From: Lingula anatina
Lineage: Eukaryota > Brachiopoda > Lingulata > Lingulida > Lingulidae
Direction of reading: 5' to 3'
DNA: 64,000 bases
NCBI RefSeq assembly: GCF_001039355.2
Contig: NW_019773947.1
Span: forward strand, 76,043 to 140,042
The position numbers and the translations under genes are program-made. Positions within the stretch are counted from its first letter, which is position 1. Each line of letters starts with the position of its first letter. Under the pieces are notes generated by a model. The model saw nothing but the letters and a program-made list of their open reading frames with translations, was not told the DNA's origin and did no database searches. This document shows positions 63,129 through 64,000 of the stretch, piece after piece.

Positions 63129-64000
63129 TCTAGGTCCACACCAAAATATTTTTATATCACTTAAATTTCGTCACAGGTCAGCCGTCTCACACTACGTTAA
63201 CTCGCTTTCAAGTAAAGCCACTCCGTTTGGACACAAGTATTAATATCTCACTTAAAGGCGCATGCGCAGTGTGCTTTTAGGAACGACTTAATGATATCGC
63301 GTTTACTTAATTGCTATTTGAGAGTGATTATTTTCATTGAGCGTTCCTAATTGGCTATCAATTTTGTTGATAGCTTTAACATCTACAAACAGAGAACTTG
63401 AGAGCCCGTGTTGCAAAACAATGAGGCAAAGAAGATGAAACCGTAGACTAATTGCCCTGAATAGCTTTCTAACTAATTCTGTCATTACAAGCGACACGAA
63501 ACGAGAGGTAATGCGCGCGGGTTGCAGTTTCCTCGTAGATTAGAGGAAAGCCACGCTAAAACAACACAGAACGGGATAAAGAAGTAAATCCATGTTAATA
63601 GTTGCTGAGTGATGCCAGGAAAAGCTGCCGGATTAAAACGTACAGCAAACTGCAGTCTCGGCTGCTTGTAACTTGGAAGTGTTCAAGAGCCGAACAACCT
63701 CTGGGTTTGCCGAAGACAATCTTCCAGCGCGGCATGAGATTGCTTGAGATAATGAAACCTTATCTTTCTCCCATCAAACTCTCTTAATGACCCGGGGATG
63801 TGTTCCTGAGAACCGTAGCCCCCCGTGTTAATGAGCTTTTATTATCCTCCCTAGTTAGGCTCCCGTGATTAGCGGTAGATAAAGCCCTCAAACACTCATT
63901 AACACCCTATAGCTATTCAATTAAAACGATGTTATCGTTCTCCTACAACCTGAGAGACCTGACCGATTCCCCTGTGTTACCAACAACGTGCTACCAACAA
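63129..64000. promoter_or_regulatory. NK1b upstream region with a complex homeodomain-site patch
   Basis: Upstream of NK1b. An ATTGG element lies at about 63349. At 63730-63960 there is a compact, less AT-rich block with repeated TAATGA-type cores (CTTAATGACCC, GTTAATGAGC, CATTAACACC), GATTAGCGG and GATAAAGC. No reading frame is plausible. Motif density suggests a promoter-distal enhancer; this is inference. Confidence 0.35.

Noticed and set aside
63149-63156. TATA-like ATATAAAA just upstream of NK1b
   Set aside because: It is about 20 bp from the start codon, so it would place transcription start at or after the ATG; probably chance in AT-rich DNA.

Overview
This is AT-rich genomic DNA from an invertebrate animal, not a microbe. 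The evidence is GT-AG introns, five multi-exon genes with animal-only domain sets, long non-coding flanks, many microsatellites and MITE-like repeats. Three isolated N characters mark contig joins. The gene content (HMX plus two NK1 homeobox genes) fits a lophotrochozoan, such as a mollusc- or brachiopod-like animal, or another invertebrate with a retained NK-gene linkage such as amphioxus. The sequence alone does not settle the species.

Layout, left to right. (1) About 170-4206, + strand: eleven exons of a BTB/BACK gene, most likely BTBD16, with its 5' end outside the window. (2) 7518-10839, - strand: the five 3' exons of B4GALT7, the Golgi galactosyltransferase that adds the first galactose to the proteoglycan linker. 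Its 5' end is cut by a contig join at 10840. (3) 10841-23805: a 6.5-kb segment present twice in tandem. The copies are split exactly at the Ns at 10840 and 17327, so they are probably two unmerged alleles rather than a real duplication. (4) 23806-26930: non-coding. (5) 27773-29588, - strand: HMX (NK5), two exons, 335 aa. (6) 47749-52207, - strand: NK1 paralogue a, two exons, 336 aa. (7) 59216-63128, - strand: NK1 paralogue b, two exons, 348 aa. Between and around the homeobox genes lie about 18 kb and 7 kb of gene-free DNA. Within it are patches of more complex, CpG-containing sequence that are candidate developmental enhancers.

How the genes fit together. HMX, NK1a and NK1b form a same-strand mini NK cluster. 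Each has a short first exon carrying an Eh1-like repressor motif, a single phase-1 intron, and a second exon carrying the homeodomain. The two NK1 homeodomains differ at one residue of 60 while the flanks have diverged strongly, as expected of an older tandem duplication. BTBD16 and B4GALT7 are not functionally related to the homeobox genes, but their human orthologues also lie near NK-class gene regions (10q26 and 5q35), so the arrangement looks like an ancient linkage. I found no tRNA, rRNA, CRISPR array, autonomous transposon or viral gene. Exon boundaries were read by hand from splice signals and reading phase. Identity statements are by-eye comparisons.
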